Shown here: piece after piece, positions 42,220 through 51,684 of the stretch
Position numbering within the stretch: the first letter of the stretch is position 1
How the letters are laid out: every line of letters begins with the position of its first letter
Assembly: GCF_040566545.1 (NCBI RefSeq)
Contig: NZ_JBEWZI010000006.1
Location: 1-64,000, forward strand
From: Uliginosibacterium flavum
Lineage (GTDB): Bacteria; Pseudomonadota; Gammaproteobacteria; Burkholderiales; Rhodocyclaceae
Direction: 5' to 3'
DNA: 64,000 nucleotides
Notes under the pieces: model-generated
Told to the model about the DNA's origin: nothing
Databases searched by the model: none
Seen by the model: only the letters and a program-made list of their open reading frames with translations
Translations under genes and position numbers: made by a program

Positions 42220-43152
42220 ATGAATAAACGTAACATTACTCCCGCTATTTTTGCCGTCGCTGTTCTTGTCAGTGCGTGCAGTTCCATGCCTAAAACCACG
42301 ACTCTGCTGGATCAGACGCGCGGCGATTACGTTGTTGCCGAGGGCAACCCGAGCGTGGCGCGCTATGCCCCGCTGGAATTGAAGCAGGCCGGCGAAGCGC
42401 TGGCAAAAGCCAATGCATCAGCCCGCGACGACGACAGCAGCGCAGACATTGACAAGCTGGCGTACATCGCCAAGCAGAGAATTGCCTTGACGCAGGAAGT
42501 TGCCAAGCAGAAATCGGCTGAGGCCGATGTGGCGAACTCCGGCAAGGAACGCGATCAACTGCGTTTGAATCAGCGCACGAATGAAGCCAATCAAGCCAAA
42601 GCCAATGCCGAGCAGTCTTGGCAGATGGCCCAGGTCGCACAGAACGACGCCGCCATTGCACAACGCGATGCCGCCGCCGCTCAGCGCAAGACCCAGGAAG
42701 CTCAATTGAATACGCAGGACGCACAAGCCCGTGCCGCCAAACTCGAAGCGCAATTGGCAGAGCTGGCCGCCAAGAAGACCGAACGTGGCCTGGTGATCAC
42801 CCTGGGTGATGTGCTGTTCGGCACCGACTTGTCACGCCTGAATGCAGAAGGCATGCGCACGGCGCAGAAACTGGCGGACGTGCTGACGCAAAACCCCATG
42901 CGCACCGTATTGGTTGAAGGCTTTGCCGACAGCACTGGCGCCTCTGCGTACAACCAGGAGTTGTCTGAGCGTCGCGCCACCGCAGTGCAAAGTGCATTGC
43001 TGGAAATGGGCATTGCCCGTGACCGCGTTGCAGTTCGTGGCTATGGCGAGGCTTTCCCGATTGCTGCCAACACCAGCGAACAGACCCGTCAGTTGAATCG
43101 GCGCGTCGAAATTGTTGTTTCAGATGACTCAGGAATGATTTCGAAGCGCTGA
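42220..43152 (+). CDS. OmpA-family lipoprotein with N-terminal DUF4398 domain
   Basis: 310 residues. Lipobox VSACSS (Cys near residue 20), DUF4398-like helical region (RYAPLELKQAGEALAKANAS), a long Ala/Gln/Lys coiled coil (about 90-190), and a C-terminal OmpA peptidoglycan-binding domain (about 200-305; VLVEGFADSTGASAYNQELSERRATAVQSALLEMGI, NRRVEIVV). It should tether the outer membrane to peptidoglycan. It follows the DUF4398 gene by 80 bp; AAAAGG precedes the ATG. Confidence 0.93.
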   Translation: MNKRNITPAIFAVAVLVSACSSMPKTTTLLDQTRGDYVVAEGNPSVARYAPLELKQAGEALAKANASARDDDSSADIDKLAYIAKQRIALTQEVAKQKSAEADVANSGKERDQLRLNQRTNEANQAKANAEQSWQMAQVAQNDAAIAQRDAAAAQRKTQEAQLNTQDAQARAAKLEAQLAELAAKKTERGLVITLGDVLFGTDLSRLNAEGMRTAQKLADVLTQNPMRTVLVEGFADSTGASAYNQELSERRATAVQSALLEMGIARDRVAVRGYGEAFPIAANTSEQTRQLNRRVEIVVSDDSGMISKR

Positions 43153-43201
43153 ATCCTGGCTGCTTCAGATTGTTTATTCTTGATTTGAATCGAGGAAGAT
43201 C

Positions 43202-43738
43202 ATGCATAAAGACAAGCATTCAAAGCACGCGGGAATCGATGTTTCCGCAATCAGGGAAGCTGCCAAACATATCGACGACGGTGCGGTGACGGTTGGCTAT
43301 CAGGCAGATCGCCAGCAAATAGTCGAAATGCTCAATGCCGCACTGGCGACCGAGCTGGTGTGTGTGTTGCGCTACAAGCGCCATTACTACACAGCAAGTG
43401 GCTTGCAGAACGGCCCGATCAAGGCGGAGTTCCTGCAGCACGCCTTGGAGGAGCAGGGCCACGCAGATTTGCTGGCGGAGCGCATTGTGCAATTGAACGG
43501 CAAGCCGGATTTCAATCCGGCTACCCTGATGGAGCGTACGCATGCAGAGTACGATGATTCAGACTCGATCCTGGACATGATCAAGGCCAATCTGATTGCC
43601 GAGCGCGTGGCCATCGAATCCTATCGGCAGACGATCGAACGGGTTGGCGATAGCGACCCGACCACGCGTCACATGCTGGTGGGCATCATGGCCATGGAAG
43701 AGGAACACGCTGACGATATGCGTGATCTGCTGGCCTGA
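43202..43738 (+). CDS. Ferritin-like (bacterioferritin/Dps-like) protein
   Basis: 178 residues, a four-helix bundle with paired iron-ligand motifs: ATELVCVLRYKRHYY with EEQGHADLLAERI (E...ExxH) and AERVAIESYRQTIE with MEEEHADDM. It probably stores or detoxifies iron and limits peroxide damage. It follows the OmpA-like gene by about 50 bp; a strong terminator closes the group. Confidence 0.87.
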   Translation: MHKDKHSKHAGIDVSAIREAAKHIDDGAVTVGYQADRQQIVEMLNAALATELVCVLRYKRHYYTASGLQNGPIKAEFLQHALEEQGHADLLAERIVQLNGKPDFNPATLMERTHAEYDDSDSILDMIKANLIAERVAIESYRQTIERVGDSDPTTRHMLVGIMAMEEEHADDMRDLLA

Positions 43739-43754
43739 TATTTGAAGGCAACCA

Positions 43755-43790
43755 AGCCGCGCTTGCTGAAACAGCAAGCGCGGCTCTTTT
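43755..43790 (+). terminator. Rho-independent terminator
   Basis: AGCCGCGCTTGCTG-AAA-CAGCAAGCGCGGCT, perfect 14-bp stem followed by CTTTT, directly after the ferritin-like gene. Confidence 0.93.
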
Positions 43791-44215
43791 ACGTATGGAT
43801 ATTTTTCGCAAAGAGCCTGTCTGTAGAGCCGCTCCTGGATTGGCTCTGCAGCATGAATGCCCCGTCAGCCTTGCTGGGGGCGGCTCTTCAGGGCGCTGCT
43901 ATTGATTCGGCCCAATGAGGTTTGATTTCGTCGACAGCAGGTCGCAGGACAAGCTCCGCTCAAACTGAAATCGGCAGGCCCCAACATTCCCTCGCTCGTT
44001 TAGCCTGAAGCGCGAAAGCATCCCTGAAAGATCTTGGTGTCGAGATGATTCGCAAGCCGCGCACTTACTGCGCAGTCCAATGAGCTTGATCAACCCTTCT
44101 GGACCGACATGATCACGACCTTGTTGCTATGATTTCGGCGTGCTGGCGGGAGTGATCAGTCAGCGGCTATCGGCTAGGAGCGGGCGTTCGTTCCATAAGC
44201 CGAAAACGGGTATTT

Positions 44216-44326
44216 GTAGGGTGCAATAACCGAAGGGCATTGCACCGGGAGCTTACGGCAAAAGAACTCGCGTACAGATGAACGCGCCACCATCCGGTGC
44301 AATGCGCTAACGCTTATTGCACCCTA
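44216..44326. repeat. MITE-like element, GTAGGGTGCAATAA type
   Basis: 111 bp with perfect 14-bp terminal inverted repeats (GTAGGGTGCAATAA/TTATTGCACCCTAC) and inner arms (GCATTGCACCGG..CCGGTGCAATGC). Confidence 0.85.
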
Positions 44327-44404
44327 CGTGCTGGCGGAAGTGATCAGTCAGCGGCAATCGGCTAGGAGCGGGCTTTCGGAAGGCTAGGCGGAAAGCGGTC
44401 ATGT

Positions 44405-44485
44405 GTAGGGTGGGCACGGTGTGCCCACGCAGCATACGATCAGATACCATCGACAAAACGCGTGGGCTCACCGAGCCCACCCTAC
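44405..44485. repeat. MITE-like element, GTAGGGTGGGC type
   Basis: 81 bp with GTAGGGTGGGC/GCCCACCCTAC ends and inner GTGCCCACGC/GCGTGGGC arms. A further partial element follows at 44543-44577 (GTAGGGTGGGTT...AACCCACC). Confidence 0.82.
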
Positions 44486-44795
44486 CTGGCTTACTACGCC
44501 CGATCAGCGGACGGTCGGCCTGCCGTGCCGGAAGCGGGCATTCGTAGGGTGGGTTCGGAGCGCAGCGACAACCCACCGTTACGTTTCAGTAAAGCTCATA
44601 GTTGGTTGCTTCACCCCCTATTTGCCTTCTGACGCCTCCATCGCCGAAATCCAACTATCTAACTCCGTAATACATAAGCATTCGTTATTGCCGTCATTCT
44701 GTTGCGCACCTTGCTGGGCTACCACCAGCGCAGTGATCAAATCGACCAGACAGATGCGCTCGCGCGATCAGATCGACACCCGGCTCCAAGGCTCG

Positions 44796-45539
44796 TTAGG
44801 CCGTGTGCTGTGAGCCTGACTCCAGAGCCTCGGCATACGGCAGCAGGCGCGCGAATTCGTCCTTGACCACTGCGTAGCACTCGCACACCCGGTGCTCCAG
44901 CCCGCCACGATCCAGCACGGCTATGTGGCCGCGGCGGTAGCTGATGAAGCCCGCACGTTGCAAGTTGCCCGCCGCTTCCGTGATGCCTTCGCGGCGCACG
45001 CCGAGCATGCTGGCGACCAGCTCCTGAGTCATGATCAGTTCGTTCGTGGGCAGCCGGTCCAGCGTCAACAGCAGCCAGCGGCACAGTTGTTGTTCAACGG
45101 AGTGATGCCGGTTGCAAACCCCTGTCTGTGCCATCTGGGTAATCAGCGCCTGGGTGTAACGCAGCAGCAAACGCTGCATGACTTCGCCGCGCTTGAATTC
45201 CTGCAGCAGTACGCGGCGCTCCAGCCGATAGGCGTGGCCGGCGGTTTGCACGACGGCGGAGCTGGGCGTGGTGTCGCCACCCATGAACAGCGAAACGCCG
45301 ACCAGGCCTTCATTGCCGACACCGGCCGTTTCGGCCGAGGCGCCAGATTCCGTCACATAGTGCAGCGAGACGATGGAGCTCGTGGGGAAGTAGGCGTGCT
45401 GCAACTGGCTGCCGGGCTCGTAAAGCATGTGTCCCAGCGGCAGCGGCACCAGTTCCAGATGTGCGCTCAGGGCTTCGAGTTCAGCCGCGGGCAGGGCGGC
45501 GAGCAGGTAGTTCTGTTTCGGATTATGAGGTGATTGCAT
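44796..45539 (-). CDS. Crp/Fnr-family transcriptional regulator
   Basis: About 247 residues. The cyclic-nucleotide-binding-like beta-barrel (about 15-125; VPLPLGHMLYEPGSQLQHAYFPTSSIVSL) lacks the cAMP-contact Arg pattern and the Fnr cysteines, so the ligand is unclear. The winged-helix domain has the recognition helix in LVASMLGVRREGITEAAGNL. It is the third gene of a kinase / response-regulator / Crp cassette. ATG 45539 lies 5 bp after the preceding stop; a TTG at 45548 would overlap it. I propose it binds the TGTGC-N6-GCACA sites near the stress genes. Confidence 0.9.
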   Translation of the reverse strand: MQSPHNPKQNYLLAALPAAELEALSAHLELVPLPLGHMLYEPGSQLQHAYFPTSSIVSLHYVTESGASAETAGVGNEGLVGVSLFMGGDTTPSSAVVQTAGHAYRLERRVLLQEFKRGEVMQRLLLRYTQALITQMAQTGVCNRHHSVEQQLCRWLLLTLDRLPTNELIMTQELVASMLGVRREGITEAAGNLQRAGFISYRRGHIAVLDRGGLEHRVCECYAVVKDEFARLLPYAEALESGSQHTA

Positions 45540-45544
45540 GTCTC

Positions 45545-46372
45545 TCAAGCCTTCTTTGGCGTGAGTTCCACGCCAATTCCGCGGTAACCGATGAAGCGGG
45601 CCGACTGGTTGAACATCGGCTCTCCGCTGACCTGGAATTTCTGTAGCGAGCCATCTGCATTGACGCGGCTAAAGACGAAATCGAGGAAGGGCTGGCGCGC
45701 TGAGATCGTGGCTTGCAGCAGTGCCCGCTCACTCTCGTTCCAGCCATCGGCTGCGTTGCCGACCGCTGCGGTATTCAGACTGTCGACGCGAACCCCGAGC
45801 ATTTCCAGCACCGGGCCTGAGACCTTGGTGAAGCTCATGTTTTCGTCCTGCTCCCAATACCAGTCGGAGGCCAGTTCGGTGAGGCTGCGATAGCGCGCTT
45901 CGCTCTCGCGCAGTTCGGCGGTGCGTTCCATCACCGTTTTTTCCAGCAACAGGTTGTAGTCTTCGAGTTTCTTGTACAGCAGGCGCACTTCCAGCATATT
46001 GCGGATACGCGTTTTGACTTCGAGCAGGTCAAACGGCTTGCTGATAAAGTCCTTGGCGCCAGCTTGCAGGGCGCGCAATTTGTGGCCGGGCTGGGCGGTC
46101 AGTACGATCACCGGCAGATAGTCATCACCACTGTTGGTCTTGAGGCCTTCCATCACCTCGAACCCATCCATCATCGGCATCTGCAGATCCAGCAGGATCA
46201 GGTCGTAGTTGTTCTTGCGATGCAGCGCACAGACCTCCTGGGGGTCCATTGTCGATGTCACCCAAGTATAGCCAGCCTCGCTCAGCAGTTGTTCCAGCAG
46301 ACTGATGTTCGGTTGCTGATCATCAACAATCAGGATGCTGGCACTCAGGATTTCGGATGGACTGATGATCAT
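45545..46372 (-). CDS. Response regulator with a PAS domain
   Basis: 275 residues. Receiver domain (about 12-130) with DD in LIVDDQQ, phospho-acceptor Asp in LILLDLQMPMMDG and Lys in DFISKPF; then a short coiled coil (about 130-160) and a PAS domain (about 165-270; RSLTELASDWYWEQDENMSFTKVS, GYRGIGVELTPKKA). It has no DNA-binding or enzymatic output, so it probably relays through protein contact. It overlaps the kinase gene by four bases (ATGA). Confidence 0.9.
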   Translation of the reverse strand: MIISPSEILSASILIVDDQQPNISLLEQLLSEAGYTWVTSTMDPQEVCALHRKNNYDLILLDLQMPMMDGFEVMEGLKTNSGDDYLPVIVLTAQPGHKLRALQAGAKDFISKPFDLLEVKTRIRNMLEVRLLYKKLEDYNLLLEKTVMERTAELRESEARYRSLTELASDWYWEQDENMSFTKVSGPVLEMLGVRVDSLNTAAVGNAADGWNESERALLQATISARQPFLDFVFSRVNADGSLQKFQVSGEPMFNQSARFIGYRGIGVELTPKKA

Positions 46373-49300
46373 TGGTGTTCTCCTTCTTCTACGGCAAGGG
46401 CTGTTTTATCGTTTGCAAACTGCAGTGCCACATCCAGTGTTTCCATGAACTCTTTGACCTTGATGGGCTTGGTCAGATAGCGGAAAAAACCAGCTTCAAT
46501 TCCTTTTTCGATATCACGCGGCATGGCGTTGGCACTCAGTGCCACAATCGGTATGTGCGCCGTGGCGGGGTCCAGCGCCAGAATCTGCAGTGCTTCGATG
46601 CCGCTGATGCCTGGCAGATTGATATCCATCAGGATCACATCCGGCAGCGTGGCACGCGCAATCGCAATGCCCCGGCTACCGTCGCGTGCACTCAGCAGAT
46701 GGATATCGGGCCGGCGTGCCATCAGGTCTTCGACCAGCATCAGATTGGCCGGGTTGTCTTCTACATACAGGAGCGTGTGCAATGGGGGATTTCCTTGGTT
46801 TTTAGCTTGTTCAGGTAGTGCATAGGCATTTTCATGAACTTCCAGTTCGGGGTTCGTCGTCAGTTCGAGTTCAAACCAGAACACGCTGCCCGCGCCGACG
46901 CTGCTTTCGACACCGATCACCCCGCCCATCAATTCAACCAGACGCTTGCTCACGACCAGGCCGATGCCGGTGCCTTCCTCGGTTTTGGATTCCTGACCGA
47001 GACGGTTGAAGGGCTGGAAGAGTTGGGCGATCAGCTTAGGCGTCAAGCCTTCGCCAGTATCGCGCACGCTGATGCGAATCGAGTTTGGCGGGCTCAGCTG
47101 ACAATCCACCACCACGCTGCCGCCCAGCTTGTTGTACTTGATTGCATTCGACAGCAAGTTGATGAGCACCTGCTTGACGCGGGTGCGGTCGCCTTGGACG
47201 ATATAAGGTAGTGCCAGCGGCGGGAAGCTCACACTGATGCCGCGTTTTTGCGCCTGCTGCTCGATCATGGCCTGGCATTCGACCAAGACTTCGGGCAGGG
47301 CCACAGGTTCGACCGACAGCGATAGCTTGCCCGATTCGATCAAGGCGAGATCGAGGATCTCATTGATCAGTTCCAGCAGATACCAACCCGCCCGCAGGAT
47401 CTGGTCGATGCTGCGTTTTTGGGTGGGAGTAGGCTGCGGCGTGCCGGATTCGATGAGTTGGGCAAAGCCCAGGATCGCTCCCAGTGGCGTGCGCAGCTCG
47501 TGACTCATGCTGGACAGGAAATCGGACTTGGCCAAGTTGGCTTTCTCTGCAACAAAGCGGGCACTTTCCAGCTCAACATTTTTATCCTGCAGCGCCTGAT
47601 CAAGCAACGTGCGTTCGGCCTCAATCAGCTTGCGCGCGGTGTTGTCGGTGCCGATCAGCAGATAGCCGATGATGGCCTTGTGCTCATCGCGCAGCGCGGT
47701 GACCGAGACCATCGCGGGGACGCGACTGCCGTCCTTGCGACAGTAGGTCAGCTCGTAGATGTCTTCGATACCGCGCGAGGCCTTGAACACCAGGGCTTCG
47801 AAGCCCGGGTTGATCGTGGTGCCCAGTTCCAGGCTGAGGGCTTCAGCGCGCACGATCAGTTCGGGCTGATCCGAAATTTCGGCAGGCGTGACGATATTGA
47901 CGACGTCGACCGCGTCGTAACCCAGCATGCGTTCGGCGCCGACATTGAAAATCTGGATCACGCCTTGGGCATCTGTGGCGATACTGGAGAAATTGGCACT
48001 GTTGAAAATAGCGTTCTGCAAGGCGCCAGCTTTGATCAAGGCCTCTTCGGCCTGCTTGCGCGCGGTGTTATCCGTGCCGATCAGCAGATAGCCGATGATG
48101 GCGTCCTGGGCATCACGCAGCGCAGTGACCGACACCACGGCGGGGAAGCGGCTGCCATCCTTACGGAAATAGGTCAGTTCGTAAATGTCCTCGATGCCAC
48201 GCGAGGCCTTGAACACCAGCGCGTCGAAGCCGGGAGCAATCGGCGTGTCGAGTTCCAGACTCAAGGCCTTGGCGCGCACGACCAATTCCCTCGGGTCAGA
48301 AATATCGGCCGGGGTGATCGTGTTCACAACCTCGGCTGCGGCGTAGCCCAGCATGCGTTCGGCGCCAACGTTGAAAATCTGGATCACGCCTTTGGCATCG
48401 GTGGCGATGCTGGAGAAGTTGGCACTGTTGAAAATTGCGCGTTGCAAGGCGCCGGCCGAGAGGACCGCCTCTTCGGCCTGCTTGCGCACCGAGACATCGC
48501 GCAAAATTCCGGTGAAGAACCGCTGACCGCCGAGCCACATTTCGCTTACCGCGATCTCCAGCGGAAAGGTGCTGCCATCCTTGCGCCGGCCAACGACCTT
48601 GCGAGACAGGCCACTGGCACGCTCCTCTTCGCTGGAGCTGAAGTATTCGAGCGAGCCGATCCGGTTGTCCTCATCCAGCTCGGGAACCAGCTGGCTGAAG
48701 GGATGGCTGACCAGTTCATCCGCAGCGTAGCCAAACATTTTCTCGGCAGCCGGATTGACGGTTTCGACCACGCCGCTACTGGCATGCAGGGTGATGATGC
48801 CGTCCACCACGGTATTCAGAATCGTGTGGACCAGCGCCGAACTGTCGCGCAAGGCCTGTTGTACGGCATATTCTTCGGTGACGTTGCGGAACACCAGTAC
48901 TGCGCCAACAACATCGCCCTTGTGGTTGTGAATCGGCGCGCAACTGTCAGCGATATCGTGTTCGCAGCCATCGCGGGCGATCAGTACGGTGTGATTGGCC
49001 AGGCCCTGAATCGTGCCCTTGGCCAGGGTCTTCATGACCGGGATGGCGCTGGGGCGATGAGCTTCCTTGCTGACGATAATGAAGACTTCGGCTATCGGCC
49101 GGCCAAGGGCTTCTGCCTGCGTCCAGCCGGTGAGCTGCTCGGCGACAGGATTCATGAGGGTTACGCACGCCCTGACGTCCGTCGCAATCACTGCGTCGCC
49201 GATGGAGTTGAGGGTGACGCCGAGTTTCTCTTCGCGATCCTGCAGGGCGACGTTGGTCTGCAGCAGTTGCTTGTTCAGTGTTTCCTGAATGTCCAGCAGA

Positions 49301-49956
49301 TTGCAGGTTTCCAGGTGGATTGCATTCTTGAGGCCTTGCTGCGTCTGGCGGTAGATCAGGTAGGCAAACCACAGTGCAAACAGCAATGCGGCCATGCTGA
49401 CGGAAACGATGATGGTCAGCATGCGGTGCATGTCCGCCTGGAAGGCGGTTTCGTGCTTGACCAGCAAGTCCTGCTGAATCCGGGTGAAGCGACCCATTTC
49501 TGTGCGAATCGAATCCATCAGGCGTTTGCCTTGACCCGTGCGTTCCAGTATCAAAGCTTGCGTCATATCCTGGCTGCGGCGGAATTCGATGGCCTGCGCC
49601 ATGTGCGCCAGTTTGGCGTTGACCAAGGGCTGTATCGCGTCCAGATGGGTGCGGGCTGTGCTGACCGTGGAAAGCTGGTGCAACAATTCTAGGTCCTTGC
49701 CGATATTGGTGCGTACCGACAGATACGGCTCCAGAAAGACTTCATCGCCCGTCAGCAAGTAACCGCGCTGCCCCGTCTCGGCGTCAGTCAATACCGACAG
49801 AAACTCATTGGCGCTATTCAGAACAAGATAGGTGTGGCTGCGCAGTTCAGATTCGTCCTCGATCTGTTTGAACGACCACAGCGATACTGTGACGCCCAGC
49901 GCAACGAGCAGAGTGGCGGCTGCAAGTGCCGCGGCGGTCTTGTAAGAAGCTTTCAA
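46369..49956 (-). CDS. Hybrid sensor histidine kinase: CHASE3, four PAS, kinase, receiver
   Basis: About 1195 residues. TM1 (5-25), CHASE3 (30-175; LNSANEFLSVLTDAETGQRGYLLTGDE), TM2 (about 182-204), PAS1 (235-350), PAS2 (360-485), PAS3 (495-635) and PAS4 (637-775), HisKA (MSHELRTPLG, His near 815), HATPase (NLLSNAIKYN, GTGIGLVVSKRL) and a receiver (VILMDINLPGISG). PAS3 and PAS4 are recent tandem duplicates (426-bp period). The start is TTG 49956, with AAGGA nine bases upstream and a canonical N-terminus; the TTG at 50052 would add 32 residues without family character. It is the first gene of the cassette with the regulator and the Crp/Fnr gene. Confidence 0.9.
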   Translation of the reverse strand: MKASYKTAAALAAATLLVALGVTVSLWSFKQIEDESELRSHTYLVLNSANEFLSVLTDAETGQRGYLLTGDEVFLEPYLSVRTNIGKDLELLHQLSTVSTARTHLDAIQPLVNAKLAHMAQAIEFRRSQDMTQALILERTGQGKRLMDSIRTEMGRFTRIQQDLLVKHETAFQADMHRMLTIIVSVSMAALLFALWFAYLIYRQTQQGLKNAIHLETCNLLDIQETLNKQLLQTNVALQDREEKLGVTLNSIGDAVIATDVRACVTLMNPVAEQLTGWTQAEALGRPIAEVFIIVSKEAHRPSAIPVMKTLAKGTIQGLANHTVLIARDGCEHDIADSCAPIHNHKGDVVGAVLVFRNVTEEYAVQQALRDSSALVHTILNTVVDGIITLHASSGVVETVNPAAEKMFGYAADELVSHPFSQLVPELDEDNRIGSLEYFSSSEEERASGLSRKVVGRRKDGSTFPLEIAVSEMWLGGQRFFTGILRDVSVRKQAEEAVLSAGALQRAIFNSANFSSIATDAKGVIQIFNVGAERMLGYAAAEVVNTITPADISDPRELVVRAKALSLELDTPIAPGFDALVFKASRGIEDIYELTYFRKDGSRFPAVVSVTALRDAQDAIIGYLLIGTDNTARKQAEEALIKAGALQNAIFNSANFSSIATDAQGVIQIFNVGAERMLGYDAVDVVNIVTPAEISDQPELIVRAEALSLELGTTINPGFEALVFKASRGIEDIYELTYCRKDGSRVPAMVSVTALRDEHKAIIGYLLIGTDNTARKLIEAERTLLDQALQDKNVELESARFVAEKANLAKSDFLSSMSHELRTPLGAILGFAQLIESGTPQPTPTQKRSIDQILRAGWYLLELINEILDLALIESGKLSLSVEPVALPEVLVECQAMIEQQAQKRGISVSFPPLALPYIVQGDRTRVKQVLINLLSNAIKYNKLGGSVVVDCQLSPPNSIRISVRDTGEGLTPKLIAQLFQPFNRLGQESKTEEGTGIGLVVSKRLVELMGGVIGVESSVGAGSVFWFELELTTNPELEVHENAYALPEQAKNQGNPPLHTLLYVEDNPANLMLVEDLMARRPDIHLLSARDGSRGIAIARATLPDVILMDINLPGISGIEALQILALDPATAHIPIVALSANAMPRDIEKGIEAGFFRYLTKPIKVKEFMETLDVALQFANDKTALAVEEGEHQ

Positions 49957-50367
49957 GGGAATATGTCCTTCGCCATGTTGGCGTTGCTGCAAATGGAAAT
50001 CATCATCCCGCAGCGGGGTGGGCTTGAAGCGCTGACAGATCTGAAGGAGCAAGCAGGGATGACTGCCGCGAATCGTGCGATCAGTTATACGCGGTTCCCG
50101 TACAAATAATTGCCCGCATTTTCTACGCGGTACCGATAGGAGTGAATTGAGCCTGCAACAAACGCTGAATCAGTACCCGCGCATGATGGCTATCGCTTTC
50201 TTTGTGGTCTGTGCGTCAGGCCGCATAGGCGATTTAAATATGACTGCCTGTATAGCCGCACCTGGCAACACTCTTCAGGCTACTTGCTCGCAGAGGTCCG
50301 CGCGAAGGGCTTCTTCAGCATGCCTTCCGTGTGAGGCAATACGGACGCGGCTCGGCGCCGATGTATT
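49957..50367. other. Intergenic stretch upstream of the hybrid kinase, no gene seen
   Basis: Probable promoter region of the kinase cassette. A half-matching dyad (TGTGC-GTCAGG-CCGCA, near 50209-50225) is too poor to call. GC-rich sequence with TTCTTCAGCATGCC and CGGACGCGGCTC words resembling other intergenic repeats lies at 50305-50360. Confidence 0.5.
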
Positions 50368-51684
50368 TCAGCGTCTGCGCCATTGCGCTTTGCGGCGCAT
50401 GTAGAGGCGCATCAGCGGGGTGACCGAGATGCCGTGCAAAACGATTGATGCGGCGACCATGCTCAAGGTGATGGCAATGATCTGCTCCGCCAAAGCGAGC
50501 GAGAGTCCCTGGTTAATCGCAAACATCAGGTAGTAGATCGAGCCGATGCCGCGGATGCCAAACCAGGAAATCATGATGCGCTGATCGCCGGATGCCCTTG
50601 CACCGAGCAGGCCCAGCCATACCGACAGCGGGCGTACAACGAACAGCAACAGCAGCACGAAGCAGATGGCAATGGTCGGCAGATTGATGAAGGCCAGCAT
50701 GGCTCCCAGCACCAGCACCATGGCGAGCTCGGCGATCCGCTCCAGCTGGGCATTGAAGCCCTCCATCTCGTGCATCATGAATGCGCTGGCCGATTCAGCG
50801 TGGGTGGCCAGCGCCTCGTTGGCTTGTTTGCTCTGGATGCCGGTTTCCCGCAGCGTTGGTTTGGCCTCATCGACCGGCGCGGCACGCACGCGCTGGAGTG
50901 CCAGACCGGCCGCGAATACGGCCAGAAACCCATAGGTGTGGAGCAGGATGGATAGCCCATAAGTCAGCGCGATAAGGCCGATGGCCAGAAACTCGTCGAG
51001 GCCGACGGACTCTTTATGGTGGCTGCGTAGATACAAGACCAGCTTCCCGATCAGGTGGCCCAGTGCGCCGCCAGTCAACAGGCCGCCGGTAACGGCCCAC
51101 AGCACATCCACGGCCAACCAGCGCCAGCCCCAGTCGCCCAGATCATGCAAGCCGAGCAAACCCAGGCCGAGCATGACAAAAGGGAATGCAGCACCATCGT
51201 TCAATCCGCCTTCGCCAGTCAGGCTGAAGCGCAGGCGATCACGATCACTGGCTTCAAGCACCTGCACATCGGAAGCCAGAACCGGGTCGGTCGGTGCGAG
51301 GATCGCTCCGAGCAACACCGCCGCGCCCAGCGAAAGGCCCAGCCCCCACACGCCGATCACAGTGATCAGTGCCACCGTGATCGTCATCGAAACAATCGCC
51401 AGCCGCAGTGGCAGATGCCAGCCTTTGTCGGACAGAGGCAGACCCAGCTTGAGGCCGACGGCGAACAGGGAAATGAGTACGGCGATTTCGGAAGCGTGTT
51501 CGAGAATGACCGAGTAGTTCAATGGGTCGGGGGAAATCAGGGCCCATCCGGCCGGGCCAAGCGCACCGCCGATAGCCAGGTAAATCATGGCAGAGCTGAG
51601 AGGCAGGCGCTTCAATGCGGTGCCCGACAAGGCCATGGTGATCAACAACAGCCCACTGATGATTGCCCAAACAGGATAAGACAT
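50368..51684 (-). CDS. Cation:proton antiporter (CPA1/NhaP type)
   Basis: 438 residues with about twelve transmembrane helices. Conserved transport residues lie in GAILAPTDPVLASDVQV (TDP motif), GEGGLNDGAAFPFV (ND motif) and SWFGIRGIGSIYYL (the Arg of TM11). A charged cytoplasmic loop (about 265-310) interrupts the helices. It probably exchanges Na+ or K+ for protons in pH and salt homeostasis, which fits the surrounding stress genes. Confidence 0.92.
   Translation of the reverse strand: MSYPVWAIISGLLLITMALSGTALKRLPLSSAMIYLAIGGALGPAGWALISPDPLNYSVILEHASEIAVLISLFAVGLKLGLPLSDKGWHLPLRLAIVSMTITVALITVIGVWGLGLSLGAAVLLGAILAPTDPVLASDVQVLEASDRDRLRFSLTGEGGLNDGAAFPFVMLGLGLLGLHDLGDWGWRWLAVDVLWAVTGGLLTGGALGHLIGKLVLYLRSHHKESVGLDEFLAIGLIALTYGLSILLHTYGFLAVFAAGLALQRVRAAPVDEAKPTLRETGIQSKQANEALATHAESASAFMMHEMEGFNAQLERIAELAMVLVLGAMLAFINLPTIAICFVLLLLFVVRPLSVWLGLLGARASGDQRIMISWFGIRGIGSIYYLMFAINQGLSLALAEQIIAITLSMVAASIVLHGISVTPLMRLYMRRKAQWRRR

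Larger units (their letters stand above)
43739..44795. other. 1-kb repeat cluster, no gene seen
   Basis: After the terminator there are two copies of a unit GTGCTGGCGG(G/A)AGTGATCAGTC... (44139-44190 and 44327-44375), three GTAGGGTG-type inverted-repeat elements (44216-44326, 44405-44485 and a partial one from 44543) and further short palindromes. It looks like nested insertions of small repeats. No convincing coding frame. Confidence 0.75.

Noticed and set aside
46210..46230. GCAGCGCACAGACC in the response-regulator gene, similar to the right half of the stress dyad
   Set aside because: The left half-site is absent and it lies within coding sequence far from a gene start.
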